This document shows positions 1 through 8,530 of a stretch of 64,000 nt of DNA, piece by piece. Every line of letters starts with the position of its first letter. The first letter of the stretch is position 1. A program made the translations under genes and the position numbers. A model generated the notes under the pieces. The model was given only the letters and a program-made list of their open reading frames with translations, did not search any database and was not told where the DNA came from. This DNA comes from an uncultured Dialister sp. (GTDB lineage Bacteria; Bacillota; Negativicutes; Veillonellales; Dialisteraceae), in the NCBI GenBank assembly GCA_934178345.1, contig CAKPQG010000005.1, positions 1-64,000 on the forward strand. Reading direction: 5' to 3'.

Positions 1-103
1 TGGTGCGGCGCATAAAAACTCAGAAGCGCCGCAGAGTATAAAATAGTGGCGATGCCCGAAGATGGCATTTCAGTCACTAGTCACCAGTCACCAAGTCCCA
101 CTA
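1..103. repeat. Intergenic mosaic repeat (GCGGCGCATAAAAA palindrome plus GTGACTA array)
   Basis: The segment starts with a GGTGCGGCGCATAAAAA block that pairs with GCGCCGC further on. It continues with the GGCGATGCCCGAAG block seen at many other intergenic sites, and ends in a degenerate heptamer array (AGTCACT on the plus strand, GTGACTA on the relA coding strand). The array runs directly into the relA stop codon. No gene is supported here. Confidence 0.8.
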
Positions 104-2488
104 ATTTTCCCCCTTCGATGAGCGCATACGGCGCACGGAGTGGACGCCCTTGATGCGGCGGACCTTGGTCATGATGAAGTCGAGCTGCGCCAGATCTTTG
201 ATCTGGATACCAAGGTTCATGACAGCCATGCCGTTGCTTTCGACCTTGACATTCGCCGCAGAGACGGAGAGCTTCATCTCAGTCAATACCGCCAGGATGT
301 CCGCCATGAGGCCGGTGCGGTCGTAGCAGATGACTTCGATCGTGACGAGGAACATGCCGCCCGTCTCTTCTTCCCATGACACATCGATCATGCGGTCTTT
401 GTCCGGGAAATTGATGGCATTCGGACAGTCCGCACAATGAACTGAGACGCCGCGGCCGCGTGTCACGAAGCCGACGATGGAGTCACCCGGCACCGGAGTG
501 CAGCACTTGGCGAGGTGGACTTCGAGTCCCACTTCCCCGCGGACGAGGATGCCGGAGGATGAGCGCGCTTTCATGCTGCGCATCTTGAGATTTTCCAGAT
601 CTTTGGCGGTCTTTTGGAGTACGGGTTTCTGGAGAGCGAGCTCCTTCTTGTATCTTTCCGTGAGCTTCACCATCGTGCTCTTCACGGGGATACCGCCGAA
701 ACCGATGGCGGCAAGAAGGTCGTCGGTGGTCGGACAGTTGAAGGTCTTCGCGACCTCGAGCAGACGGTCTTTCCCGATGAGCTTCTTCCACTCATAGCCG
801 AGACGGTCTGTTTCCTCGAGGAGGAGCTGCTGCCCGCGCGCAATATTTTCTTCCCTGTTTTCTTTCTTGAACCAGCTGCGGATCTTCGCCTTGCTGTCAG
901 CCGCGCCGACCATATTGATCCAGTCATAGCTCGGCTTGCCATTTTTTGAAGTGATGACAGAGACGATGTCCCCATTCTTCAGCTTCGTATCGAGCGGGAC
1001 GATCTTATTATTCACCTTCGCGCCGATGCAGCGGTTGCCGACTTCGGTATGGATGCGGTAAGCAAAGTCGATCGGGATCGATCCCTTCGGCAGGTTGATG
1101 ACATCGCCTTTCGGTGTGAAGACGAAGACTTCATCCGAGAAGACATCGAGCTTTAAGGCATTCATGAATTCCTTCGGGTTGCTGGTATCCTGCCATTCCA
1201 GGATGCGGCGCAGCCAGGAGATCTTCGCATCGAAGTCCTTGCCGCCGGCATGTTTGCCTTCCTTGTAGCGCCAGTGAGCGGCGACACCATATTCGGAAAT
1301 ATGGTGCATTTCCCACGTGCGGATCTGGATCTCTACCGGCTGCCCCTTCGTCCCGATGACGGTTGTATGGAGCGACTGGTACATATTCGGCTTCGGGACA
1401 GCGATGTAGTCCTTGAAACGGTTCGGAAGAGGTCTCCAAAGAGAGTGCGCTATGCCGAGAATCGCATAGCACTGCGGGATGGTATCCACGATGACACGCA
1501 CCGCATAGAGGTCATAGATCTGGGATAAGTCCTTGTTATCCCTTTTCATCTTTTTATAAATGCTGTAGAAATGCTTCGGCCGTCCGGTGATGGTTGCCTT
1601 GATGCCCGCTTCTTCGATGTGTTCATGAAGCACGCGCATGGTATCATCGACGATCTCCTCACGCGCCTTGCGCTTCTGCTTCATCTGGCGCACGAGGTCT
1701 GCATATTCCTCCGGATGCAGGTAGTGGAAACAGAGATCTTCCAGTTCCCACTTGATATTGTAAATTCCGAGACGATGTGCGAGCGGGGCATAGATCTCGA
1801 TCGTTTCACGCGCGATGCGGATCTGCTTCTCCCGCCGGAAGATACCGAGTGTACGCATATTGTGCAGGCGGTCCGCCAGTTTGATGACGACGACGCGGAT
1901 ATCTTTGGCCATCGCGAGGAACATTTTGCGGAAATTCTCAAGCTGCTGGTCTTCTTTGTCCTTGTAGTGGAATTGGGAGAGCTTTGTCACCCCATCGACT
2001 AGGAAGGCGACTTCTTCGCCGAAGAGCATTTTGAGATCTTCCAACGTATAGCCGGTATCCTCGACGACATCATGCAGGAGCGCTGCCATGACGCCTTCCT
2101 TGTCCATTTCCAGCTCCGCCAGAATGTAGGCCACGGAGACGGGATGGATGATGTACGGCTCGCCCGTCTGCCGGGTCTGTCCCGCATGGGCTTTTTCTGC
2201 CAGCTCATAGGCTTCTTCGATGAGTTCGAGTGACTTCTCATCGTGCATGTACGTTTTCAGTTTGTCGAAGAGCTTTTTATGCTCTTCTTCTTTTTCTCCG
2301 GCAAAATCCTGCCGCTCTTTCATGCGCTCTACATATTCATCCTGATGGATCAGAAACTCAGCCAGCGTCGAAGCGGAGGCATCCGTATGGATGGTCTCTT
2401 CATTGAGATTCCGATTGAATACGCTTGGTGCTGGAAGGGCATTCGTTTCTACCGGTACTTCTGTTTTATTGTTTTCTGTATCATTCAT
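101..2488 (-). CDS. relA: Bifunctional (p)ppGpp synthetase/hydrolase RelA/SpoT (Rel)
   Basis: Long Rel enzyme (795 aa) that makes and degrades the alarmone (p)ppGpp in the cytosol. In order: an unusually long N-terminal extension of about 90 residues, an HD hydrolase domain (HAGQTRQTGEPYIIHP near residue 101, LLHDVVED near 138), the RelA/SpoT synthetase domain (GRPKHFYSIYKKM, then YDLYAVRV), a TGS domain (VFVFTPKGDVINLP), a zinc-finger-like segment with CCTPVPGD and a C-terminal ACT domain. The intact HD box argues for a true bifunctional Rel rather than a synthetase-only RelA. The start is supported by AAGGAGG eight bases upstream. The stop codon touches a GTGACTA repeat array. It lies downstream of recJ on the same strand, separated by repeat DNA. 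Confidence 0.97.
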   Translation of the reverse strand: MNDTENNKTEVPVETNALPAPSVFNRNLNEETIHTDASASTLAEFLIHQDEYVERMKERQDFAGEKEEEHKKLFDKLKTYMHDEKSLELIEEAYELAEKAHAGQTRQTGEPYIIHPVSVAYILAELEMDKEGVMAALLHDVVEDTGYTLEDLKMLFGEEVAFLVDGVTKLSQFHYKDKEDQQLENFRKMFLAMAKDIRVVVIKLADRLHNMRTLGIFRREKQIRIARETIEIYAPLAHRLGIYNIKWELEDLCFHYLHPEEYADLVRQMKQKRKAREEIVDDTMRVLHEHIEEAGIKATITGRPKHFYSIYKKMKRDNKDLSQIYDLYAVRVIVDTIPQCYAILGIAHSLWRPLPNRFKDYIAVPKPNMYQSLHTTVIGTKGQPVEIQIRTWEMHHISEYGVAAHWRYKEGKHAGGKDFDAKISWLRRILEWQDTSNPKEFMNALKLDVFSDEVFVFTPKGDVINLPKGSIPIDFAYRIHTEVGNRCIGAKVNNKIVPLDTKLKNGDIVSVITSKNGKPSYDWINMVGAADSKAKIRSWFKKENREENIARGQQLLLEETDRLGYEWKKLIGKDRLLEVAKTFNCPTTDDLLAAIGFGGIPVKSTMVKLTERYKKELALQKPVLQKTAKDLENLKMRSMKARSSSGILVRGEVGLEVHLAKCCTPVPGDSIVGFVTRGRGVSVHCADCPNAINFPDKDRMIDVSWEEETGGMFLVTIEVICYDRTGLMADILAVLTEMKLSVSAANVKVESNGMAVMNLGIQIKDLAQLDFIMTKVRRIKGVHSVRRMRSSKGEN

Positions 2489-2518
2489 AGCAGTGCCTCC
2501 TTACAGCATCAAAATAGG

Positions 2519-2685
2519 GTGTTCAGGGTTAGCCCGTGGGCGTTCTAGGGAGACACTGATTTAATCGTCGTTCAATTTGACTCTGCGATTGAATCAGAGT
2601 TTTCCTGGCCATGATTTCGGCTCAAAACGGAAAACCTGTGAACCTTTTGAACCCTCAGAACCCGCCGAACCCCTTTACATCCTAT
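2519..2685. repeat. Intergenic repeat between relA and recJ (short MITE derivative plus GAACCC array)
   Basis: Contains the GGGTTAGCCCGTGGGCGT block, then an approximately 70-bp palindromic element (GGGAGACACTGATTTAATCG paired with GATTGAATCAGAGTTTTCC). This is a short derivative of the 167-bp element described at 47281 and 55701. It is followed by a GAACC-type nonamer array that runs up to the recJ stop. Confidence 0.75.
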
Positions 2686-4669
2686 GCTTTCTATAGACTT
2701 CCGATGACATGAGATCCATTTTTTTCGTAGCGATACGGCGCTGGTAAAATTCTTCTCCGTTTCGGGAAAAGCGAGAAAGGAGCTCAAGCTCTTCAAAAAC
2801 GGCAAGTCCCATGCTGAGGCTGACTTTTTCGAAGCCGCCCTCGGCCATGAGGTGGCTCTGTACTTCTTTCACGGGCCGTGGCAGGTCTTTCAGGAAAGCG
2901 GTGAGCTTCTTGTAGATGTCTACCAGCAGATCGCGGGAGAGCAGCTTCTCATTTTCCTCTCGGATGTCGCGGCAGATGAGCTGCACATGCTCGCCATACC
3001 ATTCATGGACTTCCGGTTCGAAGACAAGATCGACCACATCCCCTGCGCGGCAGGGGTCGATATCCCCCACGCCCCAGAAGATCGCATCGATAAGCTCCTT
3101 CCCGGATGACAACTGGCATTTGAAATGCCGCCTGTCCTGTCCGATGCGGCGCGCCGTCTCCACGAAAGCCTGCCGCGTCGCGAAGATGGGCTTCGGATTG
3201 TCACAGCCGCAAGGCTCTAAGAGATCGAGCGAGTGAATGAAATCGATCGACATTTCGGAGAGCGGCAGGCACTCCTCCACCTCAAGGACAGGGATACAGT
3301 CTTCTTCCGTGAGCTTTGCTTTCGCATAGGCATTGAGACGCTTTCGGAATTCGGGGATCTTGTCCGCTGCGATAGAAAATCCGGCTGCCATTTTGTGTCC
3401 GCCATACTGGAGCAGGAGGTCTTTCTCCGCCGCCAGTGCTTCATAAATATTGAAAGCAGGTATGGAACGGCAAGAGCCCTTCCCGACCCCGTCTCGGACC
3501 GTCAGCACCAGTACCGGACGATGGTAGATTTCCAGGATGCGCGACGCCACGATCCCGATGACGCCGGGGTGCCAGTCCTTCCCGTCCACGACAAGGGCCA
3601 TATCCTTTTCGATATGGAGTTCAGCGATACGCTTCTGTGCTTCCTCGAAGATATTCCGCTCGATCTGCTGGCGCGTCACATTCGTATCGCAGAGCTGGCT
3701 CGCGAGGCGCTCCGCCTCTTCGCTGGACTCGGTCGTCATCAGCTGCACGCCTTCTTTGGCGTGTGCGATGCGCCCGGCTGCATTCAGTCGGGGCGCCAGA
3801 CCGAAGGATACCTGATCCGCATGCGTGATCGCTTTCGTATCCTCATGGACGATGCCGGATGCGATCAGGAGCGAGGAAAGCCCTTTGATGGAGGTCGTGA
3901 GGAAACGCTTCATCCCCTCGCGTACCAAGATGCGGTTTTCCCCGGTAAGGGATACTACGTCTGCGATCGTCCCCAGCGCGGCGAGCTCTACATTGTCTGT
4001 GAAATCAGCCCCGTCCCGCGAGAGATGCAGTGCTCTGGCCACCATGAAAGCGACGCCGCAGCCTGCCAGCTCCTTGTACGGATACGGGCAGCCCTTCTGG
4101 TGCGGATTGATCACGGCGATGCATGCCGGCAGCTGCTCCGGCGGCGTGTGATGGTCAGTCACGATGATATCCAGCCCCTCGGGTTTCCTTGCGATCAGCT
4201 CCGCCGAGCTGATCCCGCAGTCCACCGTGATGAGGAGCGTATAGCCCTCTTTCCGGAGGGAAATCAAAGCCTTCTCATTCAGACCATATCCTTCCGTTTC
4301 TCTCCGGGGGATGTAGTATCCGACATCCGCGCCCATGCCTTTCAGGCAGCGCACGAGGATCGAAGTCGATGTGATGCCGTCTACATCATAGTCTCCGTAG
4401 ACTACGATCTTCTCTCCGCGCTCGATCGCGGAAAGCAGACGGGTGACGCCTTCCTTCATCCCCTTCATCAGGAAAGGATCGGAGAGATCTGACAGGTCAT
4501 CGTATAAAAAATGGGATAATTTTTCTTCTGTATCCAGTCCGCGCCGCATCAGAATACGCGCAAGACCATCTGTGACCGAATGCCTCTTGAAAAACGCAGG
4601 GATTTCTTTGGTTTCGTTTTCGCCGGCCCGGATGTGCCACCGGCAGGCTGCTCGTTCTTGTGTCATCAT
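2675..4669 (-). CDS. recJ: Single-stranded-DNA-specific exonuclease RecJ
   Basis: DHH-family 5'-3' exonuclease (664 aa) used in recombination and mismatch or base-excision repair. Visible motifs: VVYGDYDVDG (residues 89-98, acidic metal ligands), ITVDCG near 148-152, TDHH at 171-174, and the DHHA1 region with LLQYGGHKMAAGFS. The C-terminal part carries the nucleic-acid-binding OB-like segment typical of Firmicute RecJ. Two adjacent ATG codons exist. GAGGA sits immediately upstream, so the second ATG (4666) has the better spacing, but both give essentially the same protein. An extended -10 promoter lies about 160 bp upstream. Confidence 0.96.
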   Translation of the reverse strand: MMTQERAACRWHIRAGENETKEIPAFFKRHSVTDGLARILMRRGLDTEEKLSHFLYDDLSDLSDPFLMKGMKEGVTRLLSAIERGEKIVVYGDYDVDGITSTSILVRCLKGMGADVGYYIPRRETEGYGLNEKALISLRKEGYTLLITVDCGISSAELIARKPEGLDIIVTDHHTPPEQLPACIAVINPHQKGCPYPYKELAGCGVAFMVARALHLSRDGADFTDNVELAALGTIADVVSLTGENRILVREGMKRFLTTSIKGLSSLLIASGIVHEDTKAITHADQVSFGLAPRLNAAGRIAHAKEGVQLMTTESSEEAERLASQLCDTNVTRQQIERNIFEEAQKRIAELHIEKDMALVVDGKDWHPGVIGIVASRILEIYHRPVLVLTVRDGVGKGSCRSIPAFNIYEALAAEKDLLLQYGGHKMAAGFSIAADKIPEFRKRLNAYAKAKLTEEDCIPVLEVEECLPLSEMSIDFIHSLDLLEPCGCDNPKPIFATRQAFVETARRIGQDRRHFKCQLSSGKELIDAIFWGVGDIDPCRAGDVVDLVFEPEVHEWYGEHVQLICRDIREENEKLLSRDLLVDIYKKLTAFLKDLPRPVKEVQSHLMAEGGFEKVSLSMGLAVFEELELLSRFSRNGEEFYQRRIATKKMDLMSSEVYRKHRM

Positions 4670-4826
4670 GTCCTCGATTTCTGGAGATGGATGGAATCTT
4701 TAGCGCGCCGCTTTCCACTCTGTCAGAATACCGGCCGCGCCCTTCTGCTGCGCAGTTTTGCTGTCATGTCTGTGATATGTTTTCGATCATCCATCCATCG
4801 TTCCCTAAAAGATGTAATTTGCAACA

Positions 4827-4835
4827 ATTATACCA
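4827..4835 (-). promoter_or_regulatory. Extended -10 promoter for recJ
   Basis: On the minus strand TGGTATAAT gives a perfect TATAAT (4827-4832) with an upstream TGn extension. No good -35 hexamer is present at 17 bp, as is usual for extended -10 promoters. It would produce a leader of about 150 nt before recJ. Confidence 0.55.
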
Positions 4836-4875
4836 TTTTTGATTCTCAATAGCTATGCTGTATTATCATTCTCAA

Positions 4876-4902
4876 TTAAAAAAGAGCGCCAAAGCGCTCT
4901 TT
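4876..4902 (-). terminator. Rho-independent terminator downstream of folP
   Basis: Hairpin AAAGAGCGC / GCGCTCTTT with a four-base loop, followed on the minus strand by a T6 tract. It lies about 400 bp beyond the folP stop, with repeat DNA in between, and just upstream of the recJ promoter. Confidence 0.75.
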
Positions 4903-4944
4903 TCTTTATGGATGAGATGATCACAATGATCACTTCAGGAACCT

Positions 4945-5296
4945 CAAGTGGCTTGTGACTAGTGACTGGTGACTAAAAGACTGGGAGACTAGAAGACTTC
5001 AGACTCCCGTATCGTCATTTCGAGCGAAGCGAGAAATCTTCCTTGCAGACTGGCAATGGTGCATGTGTGAAAGATGAGTAGCTAGTGACTAGTAGCTAGG
5101 GATTAGGTTTGCGATACGAGAAAATCGCTCATTTCAAACCTCCGCGGCGCCTCATTATTTTTGCGCCGCACCACCATTTTGCATTTCGCATTTCTCATTT
5201 CTAATTCAAGCGAAGCTTTCAAACGGAATCAAAGGGCAGCACGCCCCAAGGGTTAACCCTGAACCGATAGAACCCGTTGAACCTGACAGCATATTT
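4945..5296. repeat. Intergenic mosaic repeat downstream of folP
   Basis: This gene-free block holds a GTGACTAGTGACTGGTGACT array, a CGTCATTTCGAGCGAAGCGA block (a second version is near 55598), a GCGGCGCCTCATTATTTTTGCGCC palindrome, the AAGCGAAGC / GGGCAGCACGCCCCAAGGG block and a final GAACCC array next to the folP stop. Each module recurs elsewhere in the window. Confidence 0.75.
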
Positions 5297-5298
5297 CC

Positions 5299-6147
5299 CT
5301 AGATGCCTGCCTGTTTTCTGAGGGCATCCCACATCTTCACTTCTCTCGCCGTCGTCTTTACGTCATGGACGCGGAAGAGGGTACAGCCCTTTTCGATGCC
5401 CCAAAGGTTCACGGCGGCTGTCCCCTCGTCTCTTTCTTCCGCCGGAAGGTCAAGGATCGTGCCGATGAACCGCTTGCGGCTGACGCCGAGAAGCCATGGA
5501 TACGGGTATGCCTGTGTGAGTTCATCCAGGCGGGCGAGCACTTCCATATTCTGCTCGCCGGTCTTTCCGAAGCCGATGCCAGGATCCAGGATGATTCTCT
5601 CTTCTTTTACACCGGCGGCGATCGCGATGGAAAGTGTCTGGTCGAAGAAGGATTTCATCGAGGAGATGATATCTCCCGTGTACACGGTGTCGTTTTGGTT
5701 GTGCATCAGGATGGCTGGGACGGCAAATTCGGCGGCGACGCGAGCCATGCTGCCGTCATCGTACTGGAAGCCCCAGACATCATTCACCATGTGCGCTCCG
5801 GCGGCCAGCGCTTTTTCCATCGTTTCATAGTGGTAGGAGTCGATAGAAATCGGGACACTGCATGCGGAAAGCAGCGTGGGGAGAAACTGCATGAGGCGCG
5901 CCGTCTCTTCCTCCGCCGTCAGCTCCGTGTGGCCCGGCCTTGTCGACTCGGCGCCGACATCGATGATGGCAGCGCCGCCTGTCACCATATCTTTCATATG
6001 CGACATCGCCTGCTTCTCTGTGTTCCACAGGCCTCCGTCAGAGAAGGAGTCGGGGGTCACGTTCAGGATCCCCATGACAAGGGAAGTGTCTCCCAAGGAA
6101 AGTGTTTTTCCATCCTTCCATTCGTAATAGCGCTTTGGTCTGGACAT
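5299..6147 (-). CDS. folP: Dihydropteroate synthase
   Basis: Condenses p-aminobenzoate with hydroxymethyl-dihydropterin diphosphate in folate synthesis (282 aa). Motifs: GILNVTPDSFSDGG (26-39), IDVGAESTRPG (62-72), LDPGIGFGKTGEQN, GVSRKRF and the C-terminal RVHDV pterin-pocket motif. The open frame extends 63 codons further upstream, but that part overlaps a separate small gene and its terminator. The start chosen here has AAAGGAGATACAT directly before it. No other folate gene is adjacent, which is a little unusual because folP often sits with folB, folK or folC. Confidence 0.95.
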   Translation of the reverse strand: MSRPKRYYEWKDGKTLSLGDTSLVMGILNVTPDSFSDGGLWNTEKQAMSHMKDMVTGGAAIIDVGAESTRPGHTELTAEEETARLMQFLPTLLSACSVPISIDSYHYETMEKALAAGAHMVNDVWGFQYDDGSMARVAAEFAVPAILMHNQNDTVYTGDIISSMKSFFDQTLSIAIAAGVKEERIILDPGIGFGKTGEQNMEVLARLDELTQAYPYPWLLGVSRKRFIGTILDLPAEERDEGTAAVNLWGIEKGCTLFRVHDVKTTAREVKMWDALRKQAGI

Positions 6148-6240
6148 ATGTATCTCCTTTATCATGGCAAGGGAAAAATGTAAAAGCCGAAATCGGAACG
6201 GCTGCTGCATGTTTTTCAAATTATACCATAAAAGGGCAAC

Positions 6241-6264
6241 AAAAAAAGCGGCGTAAGCCGCTTT
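6241..6264 (-). terminator. Rho-independent terminator of the 22-codon micro-gene
   Basis: AAAGCGGC / GCCGCTTT stem with a GTAA loop, followed on the minus strand by T7. It comes about 30 bases after the micro-ORF stop, with a second small hairpin (GAATCAT / ATGATTC) between. Confidence 0.8.
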
Positions 6265-6295
6265 CCTGTGCGAACGAATCATTGAGGAGTATGAT

Positions 6296-6364
6296 TCAGA
6301 CGCAGCCGAATTGATAATCAGGGAAATAATCATCAATTAGACAAGCAGAACAACTCTGCTGCAT
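6296..6364 (-). CDS. Putative stand-alone 22-aa cysteine-containing micropeptide
   Basis: Unrecognised. A 22-codon ORF on the minus strand encodes MQQSCSACLIDDY followed by FPDYQFGCV, with three cysteines, two of them in a C-S-A-C arrangement, and a net acidic centre. It has a GGAGG ribosome site seven bases before the ATG, a perfect TATAAT box about 23 bases before the ATG, and its own T7 terminator, giving a compact transcript of about 140 nt. It is independent of folP. It could be a secreted or modified peptide, a regulatory leader, or a small RNA with an incidental ORF. There is no signal peptide or hydrophobic helix, so a type I toxin is unlikely. Confidence 0.45.
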   Translation of the reverse strand: MQQSCSACLIDDYFPDYQFGCV

Positions 6365-6386
6365 GGCATTTCCTCCATGTACTTCT

Positions 6387-6392
6387 ATTATA
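6387..6392 (-). promoter_or_regulatory. -10 box of the micropeptide gene
   Basis: Perfect TATAAT on the minus strand. The -35 region at 17 bp (CTGGAA) is weak. A TTCCCACTGG motif overlaps the -35 region and resembles the AGTGGGAA repeats near 29.5 kb. Confidence 0.5.
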
Positions 6393-6519
6393 CATGAAAT
6401 TTGAGAAATTTCCAGTGGGAAGCATCGAAACTTGAAATATTAAAGGGACTGTCTGCCCAAAAGGGACAAGTGGCAGGGACGAGCTCCCCTTTGTCAAGGA
6501 ATCCGTGTCCCTGCCATCG

Positions 6520-7125
6520 TTATGCCTCTTCGATGAGCTTCTGCAGAAGCTCTGCTTCCCGATTCACGGCTGAGAGAAAACGGGAGAGATCCGTCACGGC
6601 ATCTTTCCAGTAGATGAGAGCGACGGCATCCTCTCCGCTGTACAGGAAACAAAGAAGCGCAAAGCTCTCTTTATCCCCACGCTCCTGATAGGCAGCGATG
6701 CGATGCAGGCGCGCTTCCATCTTCAAGCGGTTTCCTTCCATATCTTCCATATAGCGAAGGATCTTCTGCCATTCCGCGGCTGCCCCGCCGGAGAGTTCCA
6801 CAAGGGCAAGGATCTCTTCCGGTATGGGCAGGTCAGGTCTGAGCAGAGCATGGCGTCCGATCTCTTTCAGAACATCGAAAGCCTCCCCCGCTGCCGCCAG
6901 AAAAGCCGCCGCATACGACTGTCGGTTTCCTTTCCATGCCTTGGAAAGTTTCAGCGTCATCGCCTCTTGAAGCGCTGCCTTATGACGAAAGGCAGCGAGG
7001 AACGCGCTATATGTCTCCGGCGACATGTTCTTTGTCCACAGGACTGTCAAAAGATCGGAAGCTGCCTGCCAGTCTTTTTCAGACGCACGAACGGCGTCCC
7101 AGAATTTTTCTTCCTTATTTGTCAT
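6520..7125 (-). CDS. Hypothetical alpha-helical protein, 201 aa
   Basis: I do not recognise this family. The protein is soluble, has no signal peptide or membrane segment, and is rich in Ala, Leu, Glu and Trp with a helical-repeat look (SEKDWQAASDLLTVLW, then AAGEAFDVLKEIGRHALL). GAGGAG lies five bases before the start ATG, so translation is well supported. It lies between the UPF0173 hydrolase and the micropeptide gene on the same strand. An inverted repeat (GGCAGGGAC / GTCCCTGCC, 6472-6514) lies just after the stop and may be a weak terminator. Confidence 0.75.
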   Translation of the reverse strand: MTNKEEKFWDAVRASEKDWQAASDLLTVLWTKNMSPETYSAFLAAFRHKAALQEAMTLKLSKAWKGNRQSYAAAFLAAAGEAFDVLKEIGRHALLRPDLPIPEEILALVELSGGAAAEWQKILRYMEDMEGNRLKMEARLHRIAAYQERGDKESFALLCFLYSGEDAVALIYWKDAVTDLSRFLSAVNREAELLQKLIEEA

Positions 7126-7216
7126 GGATACTCCTCATACCGGGGAAAGCGGATCTCATCTCATCGGGATAGAATCCGCCTTCCTCTTTTTTCTGCCGGT
7201 AATTTTCACCGGCAGC

Positions 7217-7882
7217 CTACAGCTCGATACTTTCTCCGGGCTTCACGACGATGACATCGATGCCCTCTTCCCTGCCTTTTTCCGCAAACGCAGCCGGGTC
7301 CTGCGCGATGACGGGCCATGTATTGTAGTGAAGGGGAATCACATGTTTCGCTTTCAGGAATTTCGCCGCAAGGAGCGCATCCTTTGGCCCCATCGTGTAG
7401 TTATCCCCGATCGGAAGGATGGCATAGTCGATATCAAACATCTCGCCGAAGAGCTTCATATCACCAAAGAGCGCCGTATCGCCTGCGTAGTAGACGGTCG
7501 GGCCATCTTTGAAAGAAATGATAAATCCACAGGGGATGCCGCCCGGCACGCCGCAGCTGTGCAGCGCCTGTACCATTTTGATCGTAGCGAAGTCTGTCTT
7601 GTACTGGCCGCCTAAATTCATCGGTGCAAAGTTCAAGACCGTCTTCGGGAAAAGACCGATGACTTCAGGAATAGCAACGACCGTAGCACCCGTGCGGCGG
7701 GCGATTTCTACAGAGTCACCGAAATGGTCGCTGTGCGCATGGGAAAGCAGGATGTAGTCGCATTTCACCCGATCCGGGGATACGGCGGCATCTCCATTTC
7801 CCGTGAGGAAGGGGTCAAAAAGCAGCTTCTCCTTGCCGGTGTCCAGACGGAAGCAGGCATGTCCGAAAAATGTGTACTTCAT
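7217..7882 (-). CDS. UPF0173 metal-dependent hydrolase (metallo-beta-lactamase fold)
   Basis: Small MBL-fold hydrolase (221 aa) of the YtkL/UPF0173 family, with unknown physiological substrate. It shows the N-terminal TFFGHACFRL strand, the metal-binding LLSHAHSDHFGD motif, a further ligand region ALHSCG, YYAGDTALFGD and a late HVIPLHYNTWP histidine. Length and motif order match the family. AAGGAG precedes the ATG by eight bases. It follows the ANTAR regulator gene by 55 bp and may be its last operon partner. Confidence 0.9.
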   Translation of the reverse strand: MKYTFFGHACFRLDTGKEKLLFDPFLTGNGDAAVSPDRVKCDYILLSHAHSDHFGDSVEIARRTGATVVAIPEVIGLFPKTVLNFAPMNLGGQYKTDFATIKMVQALHSCGVPGGIPCGFIISFKDGPTVYYAGDTALFGDMKLFGEMFDIDYAILPIGDNYTMGPKDALLAAKFLKAKHVIPLHYNTWPVIAQDPAAFAEKGREEGIDVIVVKPGESIEL

Positions 7883-7937
7883 AAAAATCGCTCCTTTCGA
7901 AACTCATAAAATGCTATGGATGGCTTGGTATGTATCG

Positions 7938-8528
7938 CTATTTATTCTTTCGCGCCATGATTTCCTTGACGATCTTCTGTGCCACATCAGCGAGGGCGAT
8001 GCCGCGCTTCATGCTGGTCTGCTGCATACGGCGGTAAGCGTCTTCTTCGCTGATATGGTAGAAGTCCATCAGAAGTCCTTTGGCGCGGTCGATGATCTTT
8101 CTGGCGGCGAATTCACGCTCCATGTCTTTCACACGATCCACGATCTCGCTCTTCTGCCGGAACTGAGATACCGCGATCTGGATGGCGGGGAACAGATTTC
8201 TCTCATCGACAGGCTTCATGACATAGCCGAAGACCATGGACTTCTTCGCCTTTTCGATGATGTCTTCATCGCCGAAGGCTGTGAGGAGGACCACCGGCGC
8301 CGCATTGTCATGGGCGATCATCTTCGCTGTCTGGATGCCGTCAAGGCGCGGCATTTTTACATCGAGAATGACGAGATCCGGCTTTTTTTCTTTGACAAGC
8401 TCCAAAGCCTCTACCCCATCTGAGCCGACGCCGACGACCGTGTGACCTGCTTCTTCAAGCATTTCCCGTAAATCCATGCAGATGAGCGCTTCATCATCTG
8501 CTATGACGATTCTATATTTTTCTGCCAT
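7938..8528 (-). CDS. ANTAR-domain response regulator (RNA-binding antiterminator)
   Basis: 196 aa. An N-terminal receiver domain has the acidic pair in IADDEAL (11-12), the phospho-acceptor Asp56 in ILDVKMP, T83 and K105. A linker then leads to a C-terminal ANTAR domain (about 135-190; RKIIDRAKGLLMDFYHISE is the hallmark). Family members such as EutV, AmiR and PdtaR bind paired RNA hairpins to prevent termination. It starts two bases after the kinase stop, so the kinase-regulator pair is transcribed and probably translated together. The target RNA is not evident in this window. Confidence 0.92.
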   Translation of the reverse strand: MAEKYRIVIADDEALICMDLREMLEEAGHTVVGVGSDGVEALELVKEKKPDLVILDVKMPRLDGIQTAKMIAHDNAAPVVLLTAFGDEDIIEKAKKSMVFGYVMKPVDERNLFPAIQIAVSQFRQKSEIVDRVKDMEREFAARKIIDRAKGLLMDFYHISEEDAYRRMQQTSMKRGIALADVAQKIVKEIMARKNK

Positions 8529-8530
8529 TT

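Noticed and set aside
3233..4492. 419-codon plus-strand ORF opposite recJ
   Set aside because: It is an antisense shadow of recJ, with no ribosome site and no recognisable motif, while the minus strand shows all RecJ motifs.
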